NCBI RefSeq assembly: GCF_029210395.1
Contig: NZ_JARGDP010000006.1
Span: 1-64,000 of the forward strand
Direction of reading: 5' to 3'
DNA: 64,000 nucleotides
Origin: Petrocella sp. FN5
GTDB lineage: Bacteria > Bacillota > Clostridia > Lachnospirales > Vallitaleaceae
Both the position numbers and the translations under genes were made by a program. This document shows, piece after piece, positions 45,222 to 56,368 of the stretch; the stretch's first letter is position 1; each line of letters begins with the position of its first letter. The notes below the pieces were generated by a model that worked only from the letters and a program-made list of their open reading frames with translations, did no database searches and had not been told where the DNA came from.

Positions 45222-46421
45222 ATGCAAATAGAGATGATAAAAGAGGCGGCTGACTTACTCGCAGATGTGATTAAGAAGACGCCTTTAATTTATAGCCAGG
45301 TATTTAGTGCTGAAAGCGGTAATGAAGTGTATTTAAAACCGGAAAACCTACAAATAACAGGTGCTTTCAAGATTCGCGGTGCCTATAATAAAGTTAGTCA
45401 TCTGACAGAAGTGGAACGCTCATGTGGTATTGTAGCCGCATCGGCCGGTAATCATGCACAAGGTGTCGCTTTTGCAGCAAATAAACTAGGGGTGAAGGCA
45501 ACCATCGTCATGCCCAGTCAGACGCCATTAATAAAAATAGAAGCAACCAGGGAATATGGTGCTGAAGTGGTGCTTTTTGGAGATTGTTATGACGATGCCC
45601 ATGGGATGGCTATGGAAATTCATAATGATAAAGGCGCCACCATTGTACATCCTTTTGATGATCCTTATGTTATTGCAGGACAAGGGACGATAGGGCTTGA
45701 GATTATGAAAGACCTTGAAGATGTTGATATCGTTATCGTTCCGATTGGTGGCGGCGGTCTCATCAGTGGTATAGCCTGTGCCATTAAAGAAATCAATCCA
45801 AAGATACGCGTAATAGGGGTTGAACCCAAGGGCGCACAGACTTTGAATTATTCGATGCAAAACAACTGTGTTAGTGAACTGACTGCCGTATCTACCATAG
45901 CAGAAGGTGTAGCGGTTAAACGTCCGGGAGAATTAACATTTTCCATGGTTAAGAATTATGTGGATGAGATTGTTGTTGTTTCTGATGTTGATGTATTGGA
46001 AGCTTTTCTACTCATGGTGGAGAAAGAAAAGTTGATTGTAGAAAATGCAGGGGTTCTTTCTTTAGCGGCTTTAAAAAAGCTACCTTATAAAAATAAAAAA
46101 ATAGTAAGTGTTATTAGTGGCGGTAATATTGATGTGGTAACCATTTCTGAAATGATTAACCGAGGATTAATCTCTAGAGGACGTTTGTTTTGTTTTTCGG
46201 TGGAGTTACATGACACCCCAGGTGAGTTGTTAAAGATTGCAAAAATACTGGCAGATCATAAAGCCAATGTTATTAAGCTTGAGCATAATCAGTTTAAGAC
46301 CATTGACCGGTTTATGCATGTTCAATTGGAAATAACGCTAGAAACCAATGGCCATAAGCACGTTAAAGAAATCAAAAAAGCCCTTCGTGATGAAAACTAT
46401 CATGTTACAGTAGTATATTAA
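45222..46421 (+). CDS. ilvA: threonine ammonia-lyase with ACT domain
   Basis: This 399-aa PLP enzyme deaminates threonine to 2-oxobutyrate. It has the PLP lysine K50 in GAFKIRGAYN, the phosphate-binding GGGGLISG and SGGN motifs, and a C-terminal ACT-like domain (about 325-399; ELHDTPGELLKIAKIL). The layout matches the biosynthetic/catabolic single-ACT type (TIGR01127 group). ATG 45222 is preferred because AGGTG lies before it and an ATG at 45210 overlaps that site. Confidence 0.93.
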   Translation: MQIEMIKEAADLLADVIKKTPLIYSQVFSAESGNEVYLKPENLQITGAFKIRGAYNKVSHLTEVERSCGIVAASAGNHAQGVAFAANKLGVKATIVMPSQTPLIKIEATREYGAEVVLFGDCYDDAHGMAMEIHNDKGATIVHPFDDPYVIAGQGTIGLEIMKDLEDVDIVIVPIGGGGLISGIACAIKEINPKIRVIGVEPKGAQTLNYSMQNNCVSELTAVSTIAEGVAVKRPGELTFSMVKNYVDEIVVVSDVDVLEAFLLMVEKEKLIVENAGVLSLAALKKLPYKNKKIVSVISGGNIDVVTISEMINRGLISRGRLFCFSVELHDTPGELLKIAKILADHKANVIKLEHNQFKTIDRFMHVQLEITLETNGHKHVKEIKKALRDENYHVTVVY

Positions 46422-46867
46422 TCTGCGATCTTTTCTTCATAAAGGGATCAAGCTTGTGATAGAAATATACTCGAAAAGCCATCATATGCCTTAAAACTTA
46501 TGGTCTTAACGTAAGATGGCTCTATTATTTTGGACATTATGGTTGTGACTCGATAAAAATGAATAATAGAATCATTAATCCTTCACAATATATTTTTTAC
46601 ATATTAAGGTAATTAAAAGAAAACTAAAAAAAATAACTATGTATTTTTAAGTAACACTCGAAAATAAGTCCAAAAATCAAGGTTTGAGCTTAAATTATAC
46701 GTTGACGTTGTATAAATTCACCATTATAGCAAGATAAAGTGCAAAACCGCTTGAAAATGAAAGAAAAAGCGTGTATAATTTCATTATTGTGAAGTCATGG
46801 ATTCTTTTTTAAGTGACCATGATAAAAATAGCTCAGAAGAGCAAAATAGAAAAGGGTGGAAAATTAT
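46422..46867 (+). promoter_or_regulatory. intergenic region with livJ promoter
   Basis: TTGAAA (46751-46756), 17 bases and TATAAT (46774-46779) form the livJ promoter. Upstream, TTATAC-N9-GTATAA (46695-46715) is a 21-base palindrome that could be a regulator site. A weak stem with AGCCATC/GATGGCT arms (about 46478-46521) after ilvA may be a terminator. I see no gene in the first 330 bases. Confidence 0.65.
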
Positions 46868-48052
46868 ATGAAAAAACTTTTATCATTAGCATTGGTTTTA
46901 GTCATCGTTCTTTCAACGTTCTTAACAGGATGTGCAGGCAATGATGCTGAACCAACAACACCAGATGCAACAGAAACTGAGACTGAGACAGAAGCTTCAG
47001 GTGAAGCTGTAAGACTTGGTCTTCTTGCACCAACAAGTGGCGCACTTGCACCATATGGACAAGCGGTTAAGAACTCAGTGGAACTTGCCATTCAAGAGAT
47101 TAACGCAGCTGGCGGCGTAAATGGCGCTGATGTGGAATTGTTCTTCTATGACAACGAAGGTGACTCAACTAAGACCGTTAACCTATTTAACAAGTTGGTA
47201 GATGTTGATAAGATTGACGCTTTAATCGGCCCTGTTATCTCTACAACAACGCTTGCAGTGGCACCGATTGCCAATGAGCTAGGCATTCCTATGATCTCAC
47301 CAACAGCAACTAACAAAGATGTAACACCAGGTCTTGATTACGTGTTTAGAGCATGCTATATTGACCCATACCAAGGTAGTGTAGTTGCAAAATTTGCAAT
47401 GGAAAATCTTGAAGCAAAAACAGCAGCGGTATTTACCAATGTTGGTAGTGACTATTCAGATGGTTTAGCAAAAGCCTTTACTGAGACTTTTGAAGCAGGT
47501 GGTGGCACCATTACGGATGCAGAAGGTTATACAGATGCAGATAATGATTTCAGTGCAATCCTTACTAAAGTTAAGGCCAATGCACCGGATGTAATCTTTG
47601 TACCCGACTATTTTAATATGGTTGGTGTTGTAGCTTCTCAAGTACGTGAGCTAGGTATTGAATCAGTATTACTTGGTGGTGACGGTTGGGATGGTATCCA
47701 AAACGATTTCGCAGCCGAAGTAGAAGGTTATTTCTTTGCAAATCACTATTCAACAACAGATCCAGATCCAATTGTACAAGACTTTATCGCATCTTATGAA
47801 GCACAATTTGGTGAAACACCAAACGCACTAGGCGCACTTGCTTATGACGCAACCAATGTTATGTTAGCAGCTATTATAGCAGCGGGTAGTACAGATGCAG
47901 AAGCAGTATTAGTAGCATTAAAAGCAACAGATATGCCGGCGGTATGTGGTTATATTACATTTGATGAAAATGGTGACCCAATCAAAGACATATCCATTAT
48001 AACTGTAAAAGATGGTAAGTTAGAGCTTGAGGCAAAAGTATCAGGCAACTAA
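46868..48052 (+). CDS. livJ: branched-chain amino acid ABC transporter substrate-binding lipoprotein
   Basis: This 394-aa lipoprotein has a signal with lipobox LTGC (FLTGCAG), an acidic Thr/Glu linker and the PBP1 fold of Leu/Ile/Val binding proteins (GPVISTTTLAVAPIANELGIPMISPTATN). It binds Leu/Ile/Val or related amino acids outside the membrane. ATG 46868 is preferred over GTG 46856 since AAGGGTGG lies before it. It heads the livHMGF cluster, separated from it by a terminator and a repeat element. Confidence 0.93.
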   Translation: MKKLLSLALVLVIVLSTFLTGCAGNDAEPTTPDATETETETEASGEAVRLGLLAPTSGALAPYGQAVKNSVELAIQEINAAGGVNGADVELFFYDNEGDSTKTVNLFNKLVDVDKIDALIGPVISTTTLAVAPIANELGIPMISPTATNKDVTPGLDYVFRACYIDPYQGSVVAKFAMENLEAKTAAVFTNVGSDYSDGLAKAFTETFEAGGGTITDAEGYTDADNDFSAILTKVKANAPDVIFVPDYFNMVGVVASQVRELGIESVLLGGDGWDGIQNDFAAEVEGYFFANHYSTTDPDPIVQDFIASYEAQFGETPNALGALAYDATNVMLAAIIAAGSTDAEAVLVALKATDMPAVCGYITFDENGDPIKDISIITVKDGKLELEAKVSGN

Positions 48053-48085
48053 GTTTTAAGTTGAATATTCAATAAACCAGTAAGA

Positions 48086-48110
48086 TAATAAGGGGGTTAT
48101 CCCCTTATTA
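48086..48110 (+). terminator. partial terminator after livJ
   Basis: A perfect 10-bp stem (TAATAAGGGG 48086-48095 with 48101-48110) is followed by TTTTG. It lets livJ mRNA be made in excess of livHMGF, the usual need for a binding protein. Confidence 0.85.
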
Positions 48111-48183
48111 TTTTGCGTTACGGATGAATTCAACGGTTTAATGTACGAAACTGTTGGGTGCGTCCGCAAAAGCACTAATAAAT

Positions 48184-48293
48184 AGGTTAAGGCGCCAAAA
48201 CTATATAGTTGAACTTTCACATACAATATATAGTTATGAACGTATCAACGTAATCTATAGATTGTATGTGAACTAGAGAAACTTAGTTTTTTT
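48184..48293 (+). repeat. dispersed palindromic element, copy C (long form)
   Basis: AGGTTAAGGCGCCAAAAC is followed by a ~90-base core whose halves TTCACATACAATATATAG (48215-48232) and its near complement form a stem. The core is the reverse complement of the core in copy F (59205-59293). It lies in the leader of livH. Confidence 0.75.
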
Positions 48294-48340
48294 ATTAGCG
48301 ACTTTGCGGCAGTACTCAAATCAACCTAGGAGGTGTGCTC

Positions 48341-49222
48341 ATGGCACAATTTATACAACAAGTTATTAACGGTCTTAATGTGGGAAGTATATATGCCTTG
48401 ATTGCTTTAGGCTATACCATGGTCTATGGTATTGTAAAGCTAATTAACTTTGCCCATGGCGACATATTAATGATCGGTGCTTACTTTGGTTTTTTCGCAT
48501 TAGCAACGTTCAACGTACCTTTTGGTCTGGCCTTGGTCGTCTCTATGATTCTATGTGCCTTGGTTGGTATGACTATAGACAGATTGGCTTATAAGCCTCT
48601 TAGAAATGCCCCAAGAATATCGGCTCTTATTACCGCCCTTGGTATGAGTATGCTTTTGCAAAATCTATTCAGACTTCTTTTTGGTGCACAACCTAGAAGA
48701 ATGCCGGCGGTCATTGCTTTAAAAAGAATTGAGATTGCACCGGGCATTGCTATTTCCAATCTTGCAATCATAACCATTCTATTATCTGTAGGACTTATGT
48801 TACTTTTGGAATTTATTGTCAAAAAAACAAAAACAGGAAAAGCCATGCGTGCTGTATCAGAAGACAAATCAGCAGCTAAGTTAATGGGTGTTAACGTAGA
48901 TAAAACCATTTCTATAACCTTTGCAATCGGTTCCGCACTTGGCGCCGTTGGTGGCTTATTATATGCAATCAACTACTATCAAGTAGAGCCCTATATGGGT
49001 ATGATGCCGGGCCTTAAGGCTTTTGTTGCAGCTGTATTAGGTGGCATCGGCGTTATACCGGGTGCGATGCTGGGTGGTTTTGTTATTGGGTTGATTGAGA
49101 CCTTGACGAAGGGTTATGTATCGACCACATGGGCAGATGCTTTTGTGTTTGGTATCCTAATCATTGTGTTAATTTTTAAACCTGCAGGCATCCTTGGAAA
49201 AAATACGAGAGAGAAAGTGTAG
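48341..49222 (+). CDS. livH: branched-chain amino acid ABC permease LivH
   Basis: This 293-aa membrane permease has about eight helices and the family segments NGLNVGSIYALIALGYTMVYGIVKLINFAHGD and GLKAFVAAVLGGIGVIPGAMLGG. I use ATG 48341 rather than the GTG 48335 because AGGAGGTG lies before it. It pairs with LivM to form the channel. Confidence 0.95.
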   Translation: MAQFIQQVINGLNVGSIYALIALGYTMVYGIVKLINFAHGDILMIGAYFGFFALATFNVPFGLALVVSMILCALVGMTIDRLAYKPLRNAPRISALITALGMSMLLQNLFRLLFGAQPRRMPAVIALKRIEIAPGIAISNLAIITILLSVGLMLLLEFIVKKTKTGKAMRAVSEDKSAAKLMGVNVDKTISITFAIGSALGAVGGLLYAINYYQVEPYMGMMPGLKAFVAAVLGGIGVIPGAMLGGFVIGLIETLTKGYVSTTWADAFVFGILIIVLIFKPAGILGKNTREKV

Positions 49223-49231
49223 GTAATCATC

Positions 49232-50206
49232 ATGGATAAAAAAGTCGTTTCAGGTTATTTGAAGAATATAACAGCCATTATGGTTGTTTACGCTATTGTT
49301 TTTTACTTGATTCAAATAAAGGTTATTAATAATTATTATAACGGTATCCTTATTCTAGCCGGTATTTATATTATTGTTGCAGCCAGCTTAAATCTGGCAA
49401 CAGGCTATTTGGGTCAGCTAGCCCTTGGTCATGCCGGCTTTATGGCTATTGGTGCATATACAGCAGCGCTATTTGCCATTGCGGTCGATTTACCAAAATA
49501 TGTAGAATTGGTAGCCGGATTAATATTGGGTGGTCTGATGGCCGGAATTTTTGGTTTAATCATAGGTATTCCGGCTCTTAGGCTTCGCGGTGATTATCTA
49601 GGTATCGTCACCTTAGGGTTTGGTGAAATTATTCGTATCGCCTTGCTTAATCTGCCATTTACAGGTGGTGCTGCAGGCCTTAAAGGTATTCCAAGATACG
49701 TTAATTTCACGGAAATTTATTTTTTGGTGGTGGTGGTCATAGCGTTTTTATTCGCGTTTATACGTTCTAGACATGGTAGAGCCATCTTGTCCATCAAAGA
49801 GGATGAGATTGCAGCTGAGTCAGTAGGTATTCCCACCACATTCTATAAAGTGTATGGTTTTGTTGTTTCTGCATTTATTGCCGGTGTTGGTGGTGGTGCT
49901 TTAGGTTTTTATCAAAGAATACTGGATCCCAAAAAATTCAATTTTATGTTTTCTGTAGAATTTTTCATCATTGTTGTTTTAGGTGGTATGGGTAGTATAA
50001 CCGGTACCATTATAGCGGCATTGGCCCTTGCATTCATTAATGAATTCTTATATTCTATCGATGAGCTTAGGTTGGTCTTTTACGCATTGACTTTAATCAT
50101 ACTTATGATTTTCAAACCAGATGGCCTACTTGGAAGAAAAGAATTTTCACTTATTAAGTTACTCAATCGATTCAGCAAAAAAACTAAAATAGAAAATGCG
50201 GACTAG
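49232..50206 (+). CDS. livM: branched-chain amino acid ABC permease LivM
   Basis: This 324-aa permease has about ten helices and LivM-type motifs (NLATGYLGQLALGHAGFMAIGAY, LRLRGDYLGIVTLGFGEI). It starts ten bases after livH and ends with a basic cytoplasmic tail. It forms the second half of the channel. Confidence 0.95.
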   Translation: MDKKVVSGYLKNITAIMVVYAIVFYLIQIKVINNYYNGILILAGIYIIVAASLNLATGYLGQLALGHAGFMAIGAYTAALFAIAVDLPKYVELVAGLILGGLMAGIFGLIIGIPALRLRGDYLGIVTLGFGEIIRIALLNLPFTGGAAGLKGIPRYVNFTEIYFLVVVVIAFLFAFIRSRHGRAILSIKEDEIAAESVGIPTTFYKVYGFVVSAFIAGVGGGALGFYQRILDPKKFNFMFSVEFFIIVVLGGMGSITGTIIAALALAFINEFLYSIDELRLVFYALTLIILMIFKPDGLLGRKEFSLIKLLNRFSKKTKIENAD

Positions 50207-50217
50207 GAGGTAATACC

Positions 50218-50976
50218 ATGAGTTTATTAAAGACGGAACATATAGGTATGACTTTTGGAGGACTTAAAGCCGTATCTGATTTTAGTATAGAAATAAAGGA
50301 AAATGAACTGGTGGGCCTTATTGGACCCAATGGTGCCGGAAAAACAACTATTTTTAATATGTTGACCGGTGTTTACGCGCCTACAGAAGGTAAAGTATTA
50401 CTTGGAGAAACAGTTGTTAACGGAAAAAAACCTTATCAGATTGTTAATCTAGGGCTTGGTAGAACCTTTCAGAATATTCGCTTATTTAAAGGATTGACAG
50501 TTCTTGATAATATTAAGATTGCTTTTCATAAGGATATGAGTTATACCACTTTATCAGCTGTTTTTAGAGGAAAAAAATTCTGGAAAGAAGAAAAAGAGAT
50601 TGAAATAAAGGCAAGAGAACTCCTTGGACTTTTCAATATGGAAGCGGATGCGGGGGCATTATCAAGTAATCTGCCTTATGGTAAGCAAAGAAAGCTTGAG
50701 ATTTGTCGAGCGCTTGCTACCAACCCAAAACTATTGTTATTGGATGAGCCGGCTGCGGGTATGAACCCACAAGAAACCAAGGAGCTGATGGAAACCATTG
50801 CCTTTATTCGAGAAAAGTTTAAAGTATCCATTCTTCTTATTGAACATGATATGAGCTTAGTTATGGGTATATGTGAGAGAATTGTCGTCATAGATTATGG
50901 CAGGATGATTGCTGCCGGTACACCGGCTGAGATTAAATCCAATGAGAAAGTTATTGGTGCTTATCTAGGTCAATAA
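50218..50976 (+). CDS. livG: branched-chain amino acid ABC ATPase LivG
   Basis: This 252-aa ATPase has Walker A GPNGAGKTT, a Q-loop (FQNIRLFKG), signature LPYGKQRKLEICRAL (LSGGQ replaced by the LivG form) and Walker B LLLLDEPAAGMN. H-loop LLIEHDM is present. It works with LivF on LivHM. Confidence 0.95.
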   Translation: MSLLKTEHIGMTFGGLKAVSDFSIEIKENELVGLIGPNGAGKTTIFNMLTGVYAPTEGKVLLGETVVNGKKPYQIVNLGLGRTFQNIRLFKGLTVLDNIKIAFHKDMSYTTLSAVFRGKKFWKEEKEIEIKARELLGLFNMEADAGALSSNLPYGKQRKLEICRALATNPKLLLLDEPAAGMNPQETKELMETIAFIREKFKVSILLIEHDMSLVMGICERIVVIDYGRMIAAGTPAEIKSNEKVIGAYLGQ

Positions 50977-50991
50977 AAGGAAGGTGACAAA

Positions 50992-51693
50992 ATGTTAAAA
51001 GTAGAAAATCTGAATGTATACTATGGTGCGATTCACGCTCTTAAGGGTTTGTCCTTTGAAGTTAACAAAGGTGAGATTGTTACATTAATTGGTGCCAATG
51101 GAGCCGGAAAAACAACGACGTTACATACAGTTTCGGGACTTCTAAAGCCTACTGAAGGTAGTATCAGTCTTATGGATAAGACGATTACCGGCGTTGAAGC
51201 CCATAAGATTCTAGGTATGGGTATGGCACAAGTGCCGGAAGGTCGACGTGTTTTTGCAAAAATGACCGTTCAGGAAAATCTTGAGATGGGTGCATTTTTA
51301 AGAACAGACAAAGCTGAGATTGAAGAAAGTTATGAGAACATCTATAGGAAATTCCCAAGACTTAAAGAACGTCGTAAACAGCTTGCAGGTACCATGTCAG
51401 GTGGCGAACAACAGATGTTGGCTATGGGACGTGCTTTAATGAGTAAGCCGGATATCTTACTTATGGATGAACCATCCATGGGGCTTGCGCCCATATTGGT
51501 GAAAGAGATTTTTGACACCATTGTAGAAGTTAATAAACAAGGTGTTACAGTTTTGTTGGTTGAGCAAAATGCTCATATGGCTTTGTCCATCGCAGATAGG
51601 GCTTATGTTCTTGAAACCGGTAAAATTGTTCTTGAAGGTAACGCAAAAGAACTGCTGGACCATGAGGATGTAAAAAAAGCATATCTTGGATAG
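50992..51693 (+). CDS. livF: branched-chain amino acid ABC ATPase LivF
   Basis: This 233-aa ATPase has Walker A GANGAGKTT, signature MSGGEQQMLAMGRAL and Walker B ILLMDEPSMGLAP, the typical LivF set, with the H-loop region LLVEQN. It ends the liv cluster. Confidence 0.95.
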   Translation: MLKVENLNVYYGAIHALKGLSFEVNKGEIVTLIGANGAGKTTTLHTVSGLLKPTEGSISLMDKTITGVEAHKILGMGMAQVPEGRRVFAKMTVQENLEMGAFLRTDKAEIEESYENIYRKFPRLKERRKQLAGTMSGGEQQMLAMGRALMSKPDILLMDEPSMGLAPILVKEIFDTIVEVNKQGVTVLLVEQNAHMALSIADRAYVLETGKIVLEGNAKELLDHEDVKKAYLG

Positions 51694-51768
51694 TAGACAG
51701 ATAGTATATTTTGAATTCTAATGGTTTTTTAATGGTAATACCTACCTAGTCAGCTATAATATAGATAG

Positions 51769-51812
51769 ATGGTTAAAAGGTCAAAACCATATAGTTTTGA
51801 TATCTTAATCAT
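51769..51812 (+). repeat. dispersed palindromic element, copy D
   Basis: ATGGTTAAAAGGTCAAAAC pairs with GTTTTGATATCTTAATCAT around CATATA. This is the clearest short hairpin of the family. A TATAAT box lies just before it (51755-51760), so it may be at the start of the transcript. Confidence 0.7.
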
Positions 51813-51821
51813 AGATAATTA

Positions 51822-51903
51822 ACTCAACTTTCCCTGAGGCGATCCAAATTTCAGCTACCTAGTTGGCCGGAAGCCGCAAAGAGATCCTACAGTGGGAATT
51901 GAG
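51822..51903 (+). other. structured leader before the LiaF-like gene
   Basis: An outer stem can pair TCAA-CT-TTCCC (51822-51832) with GGGAATTGA (51895-51903). Inside are a GGC..GCC hairpin and purine-rich joining segments (CCGCAAAGAGATCC). It ends before the GGAGG ribosome site. I recognise no known riboswitch. It lies right after repeat copy D. Confidence 0.45.
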
Positions 51904-51934
51904 CAATGTATGAGTTGATATTGGAGGAAATGCT

Positions 51935-52615
51935 ATGAATAAGAGAACGGTAATTGGTATCCTGATTCTTTCCGTAGGTTTACTGGCTTTGGCAGGAAGC
52001 CTTGGCTATGTTAAAATAGATGGTCTTGTTAGGACATTTTGGCCTATTTTGCTTATTGCAATTGGATTGATTAATCTGGTAGAACAACCCAAAAACTTTG
52101 TATTTAGTGGTATTATGGCTATTGTAGGAACCATATTTTTACTTAGAAATCTTGGGTTTGAGTACTTTGAACATTTACGGTTTTGGGATTTGATATGGCC
52201 GCTTGTCATTATATTGTTGGGCCTATGGATTCTGACTTCAAAAGGACCTAGAGGTATGTTTGGAAGAAACCAAGTAAGTGAGGATATGGTGGAAAATGTT
52301 GTACTATTTTCCGGTGCGGAGACCATCAATCTATCCCAGAATTTTAAAGGCGGTAATATTTTTGCCATGTTCGGTGGTGTTGATCTCGACCTTCGAGGTG
52401 CTAAGATTATTGAAGTACCTGCAAAAATGGATATTTTCGTTGCTTTTGGTGGCGTGGATATTAAAGTCCCTGAAGAATGGAAAGTTATGGTTACAGGCAT
52501 ACCTTTATTTGGAGGGTGGGGAAATAAGACGAGACTGTCTAAGGATCCGAACAGAGAGATTGATTTGGTTATTAATGGTTTTGCCTTATTTGGTGGATTC
52601 GACATTAAGAATTAG
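51935..52615 (+). CDS. LiaF-like membrane protein (cell-envelope stress family)
   Basis: This 226-aa protein has four short hydrophobic helices in the first ~100 residues (LiaI/LiaF-type, WPILLIAIGLINL and WPLVIILLGLWIL). The C-terminal beta-helix-like domain (about 120-226) has the repeated AMFGGVDLDL / AFGGVDIKVP pattern of LiaF/VraT proteins. LiaF proteins restrain LiaS-type kinases. No liaRS genes are adjacent here, so the partner is unknown. Confidence 0.82.
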   Translation: MNKRTVIGILILSVGLLALAGSLGYVKIDGLVRTFWPILLIAIGLINLVEQPKNFVFSGIMAIVGTIFLLRNLGFEYFEHLRFWDLIWPLVIILLGLWILTSKGPRGMFGRNQVSEDMVENVVLFSGAETINLSQNFKGGNIFAMFGGVDLDLRGAKIIEVPAKMDIFVAFGGVDIKVPEEWKVMVTGIPLFGGWGNKTRLSKDPNREIDLVINGFALFGGFDIKN

Positions 52616-52661
52616 AGGCCCGATGAAAACCCTTCCACAGCCCGTATGACTGCCTTAAATT

Positions 52662-52710
52662 AAAAACGAGCTTTACTGTTGACTAAAGTCTTACAGTAAA
52701 GCTCGTTTTT
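52662..52710. terminator. bidirectional terminator
   Basis: A perfect 18-bp stem AAAAACGAGCTTTACTGT (52662-52679) with 52693-52710 has T-runs on both strands and serves the LiaF-like gene and the convergent CBS gene. Confidence 0.92.
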
Positions 52711-52727
52711 ATATTTAATGCAAATAG

Positions 52728-53381
52728 TTACTCATTTAGGTTTTGGCGGACACTGAGTATCTCGTATCCGGATGCTTCGAGGGCTTTGATTAGTGTCTCG
52801 GTTTCTGTTGAAGCAAGACGGATAATGATTTCTCCAGCATCATCACTGCCGATGTGATCGTAATTGGCTACATGAGCGATATTAATGTTGAAGTCTTTTA
52901 TTATACCGGTGATATCTGCTAATATACCGGTCTCATCTTTTGCTTTGATGGAGACCCGAGTGCCAATTTCACCGACGCCGGTTAACTCGAGATAGGATTT
53001 AAGTATATCGGTGCGGGTTATAATACCTACCAATTTTTTTCCTTCTGTAATAGGAAGGGAATCAACACCACTGTTTATTAAAAGTTGTGCCGCATCCTCC
53101 ATGAGCATGTCCGGTGTGCCGGTAGGCATATCTTTAATCATGATGTCTTTGACTTTGGTTTTGCTGAGTAAATAATTAAGTTCATACATACTAAGTGTTG
53201 TGGCTTTTGAAGGACTTACTTCTGAAAGAAGCTGCTCGGTGACACAACCAACAAGTTGACCGTTATCAATAACCGGCAATTGTTTGCATCCTTTTTCAAT
53301 CATCAGTTGAAAAGCTAAATCGATTGAAGCATCCTTGAAAACAGTTACAACATCAGTAGTCATTTGGTTTTTTACATACAT
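52728..53381 (-). CDS. CBS-domain pair with C-terminal ACT domain (AcuB-like)
   Basis: This 217-aa cytoplasmic protein has two CBS motifs (about 1-60 and 75-135), then an ACT domain (about 140-217; GTRVSIKAKDETGILADITG). The start MYVKNQMTT is chosen because GGAGGTG lies 5 bases before it; an upstream ATG is not supported. It is like AcuB of Bacillus, which is linked to acetoin metabolism. Here it is a probable ligand (AMP/ATP or amino acid) sensor. Confidence 0.85.
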   Translation of the reverse strand: MYVKNQMTTDVVTVFKDASIDLAFQLMIEKGCKQLPVIDNGQLVGCVTEQLLSEVSPSKATTLSMYELNYLLSKTKVKDIMIKDMPTGTPDMLMEDAAQLLINSGVDSLPITEGKKLVGIITRTDILKSYLELTGVGEIGTRVSIKAKDETGILADITGIIKDFNINIAHVANYDHIGSDDAGEIIIRLASTETETLIKALEASGYEILSVRQNLNE

Positions 53382-53584
53382 AAAAACACCTCCAGTGAAT
53401 GATTTATTACTTAGACTTATTATATCATATAATGGGCTTGAAAGCACCAGTTGCTCTGTAGAACCTATGTCTGGGGAATGCTCCAAAGCGGAAAAATCCT
53501 TGTCTCTTTGTAATAGTAGAACGTTTCTTGAGTAGTAAAAAAATACAAAAGAGTTATAAAATTATTGTCTTCATGGGGTTGAAC

Positions 53585-53613
53585 TTGTTTTTTATGAAGA
53601 AATAGTTTATAAT
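53585..53613 (+). promoter_or_regulatory. promoter of the DUF1858 gene
   Basis: TTGTTT (53585-53590), 17 bases and TATAAT (53608-53613). Confidence 0.65.
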
Positions 53614-53668
53614 AGCTTATGTTATATGATAATAAAAATCATTAAAATAGATATAAAGGAGGTAAGTC

Positions 53669-53872
53669 ATGGCTCAAATTACAAGAGATATGATTATTGG
53701 CGATATTATTCGTGTTGATCAAGGTGTCATTCCTATTCTTATGGAAGCAGGTATGCACTGTGTTGGATGCCCATCTTCACAAGGTGAATCCCTTGAAGAA
53801 GCATGTATGGTTCATGGTATGGATGTCGATATATTGACAGATAACATTAACACATACTTAAAAAGCCTATAA
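53669..53872 (+). CDS. DUF1858 hybrid-cluster-protein-associated disulfide domain protein
   Basis: This 67-aa protein has the DUF1858 pattern: an N-terminal [12 protein letters not shown] segment, a CVGC redox pair (residues 31-34) and a later Cys in EEACMVHG. Family members accompany hybrid cluster proteins or act as small redox carriers. AGGAGGT precedes the ATG. No hybrid cluster gene is adjacent here. Confidence 0.9.
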   Translation: MAQITRDMIIGDIIRVDQGVIPILMEAGMHCVGCPSSQGESLEEACMVHGMDVDILTDNINTYLKSL

Positions 53873-53885
53873 TTAAAAAACATAG

Positions 53886-53916
53886 AAAAAGCTGTCATGT
53901 ATATGACAGCTTTTTT
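53886..53916 (+). terminator. terminator after DUF1858 gene
   Basis: AAAAAGCTGTCAT / ATGACAGCTTTTTT is a 13-bp stem with a GTAT loop and a T-run. Confidence 0.92.
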
Positions 53917-53930
53917 GCGTAAAATATTAT

Positions 53931-54620
53931 TTATAGATTGCTTAAGACGTTGATTGCTTGTGTTTTAATAACGATGTCATAATGCTCATCATAAAAATCC
54001 AGTTTTGATTTTCTACAATGTATGGCCTCACCATACTCTGATAAGATACCTCGGATAACTTTACAATCCGATTTATGTAGACCTTCTGACTGCATACTGA
54101 AGATATATTTTTGTGGTGAATCGGTTTTGTAAACGCGGCTTTGATCAAAAGGATACTTAAGTAAAAATCTGCTTGCAGTTGTTAAATCATCCAATGTGTC
54201 AAATCCATATACAAAAAATGCAGCTATTTTCTCATCTTCTATGGAAGGTTCTTTATGATGTTCTTCAGGATGTACCACTTCGTGGGCGGTTTGTTCAGTA
54301 GGTTCTTCTTTTTTCTTAAAGGTACGAGCGCTTGGAATGGACAATCCTGAATATTTATCGTCTAATTCATCTGGGTTATCGACTTTTGTAATAATCAACA
54401 TAATGCCTTCGGATGATAGAGGGACCGCTTCGATCATCAGGGGTGTGGTACCTGACTCGAAGCCAAACTCAAAGGAAGCTTTTTGCATCATGTCTTTGAA
54501 GAGTTCCTGAGCTTTTTCCGAACCATATGCGAGTTCGTTGACATTAATGTGTCTGTTTAAGAGTTCTTCCTTATCGAGTACACATTTTATTTGATTGCTA
54601 CTTATTTTTTCAATTCTCAT
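53931..54620 (-). CDS. mecA: adaptor protein MecA
   Basis: This 229-aa MecA-type adaptor has an N-terminal domain (about 1-90; MRIEKISSNQIKCVL, ELLNRHINVNELAY) and a C-terminal domain (about 130-229) that binds ClpC. A charged, low-complexity linker (about 105-130) joins them. MecA delivers substrates to the ClpCP protease and controls competence or stress regulators in Firmicutes. The length is typical. Confidence 0.85.
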   Translation of the reverse strand: MRIEKISSNQIKCVLDKEELLNRHINVNELAYGSEKAQELFKDMMQKASFEFGFESGTTPLMIEAVPLSSEGIMLIITKVDNPDELDDKYSGLSIPSARTFKKKEEPTEQTAHEVVHPEEHHKEPSIEDEKIAAFFVYGFDTLDDLTTASRFLLKYPFDQSRVYKTDSPQKYIFSMQSEGLHKSDCKVIRGILSEYGEAIHCRKSKLDFYDEHYDIVIKTQAINVLSNL

Positions 54621-56363
<1,743 letters not shown>

Positions 56364-56368
56364 TGATG

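Noticed and set aside
52006-52605. 199-aa open frame on the minus strand across the LiaF-like gene
   Set aside because: It lies fully opposite a well-supported membrane protein gene, lacks a ribosome site and has low-complexity composition; it is a shadow frame.
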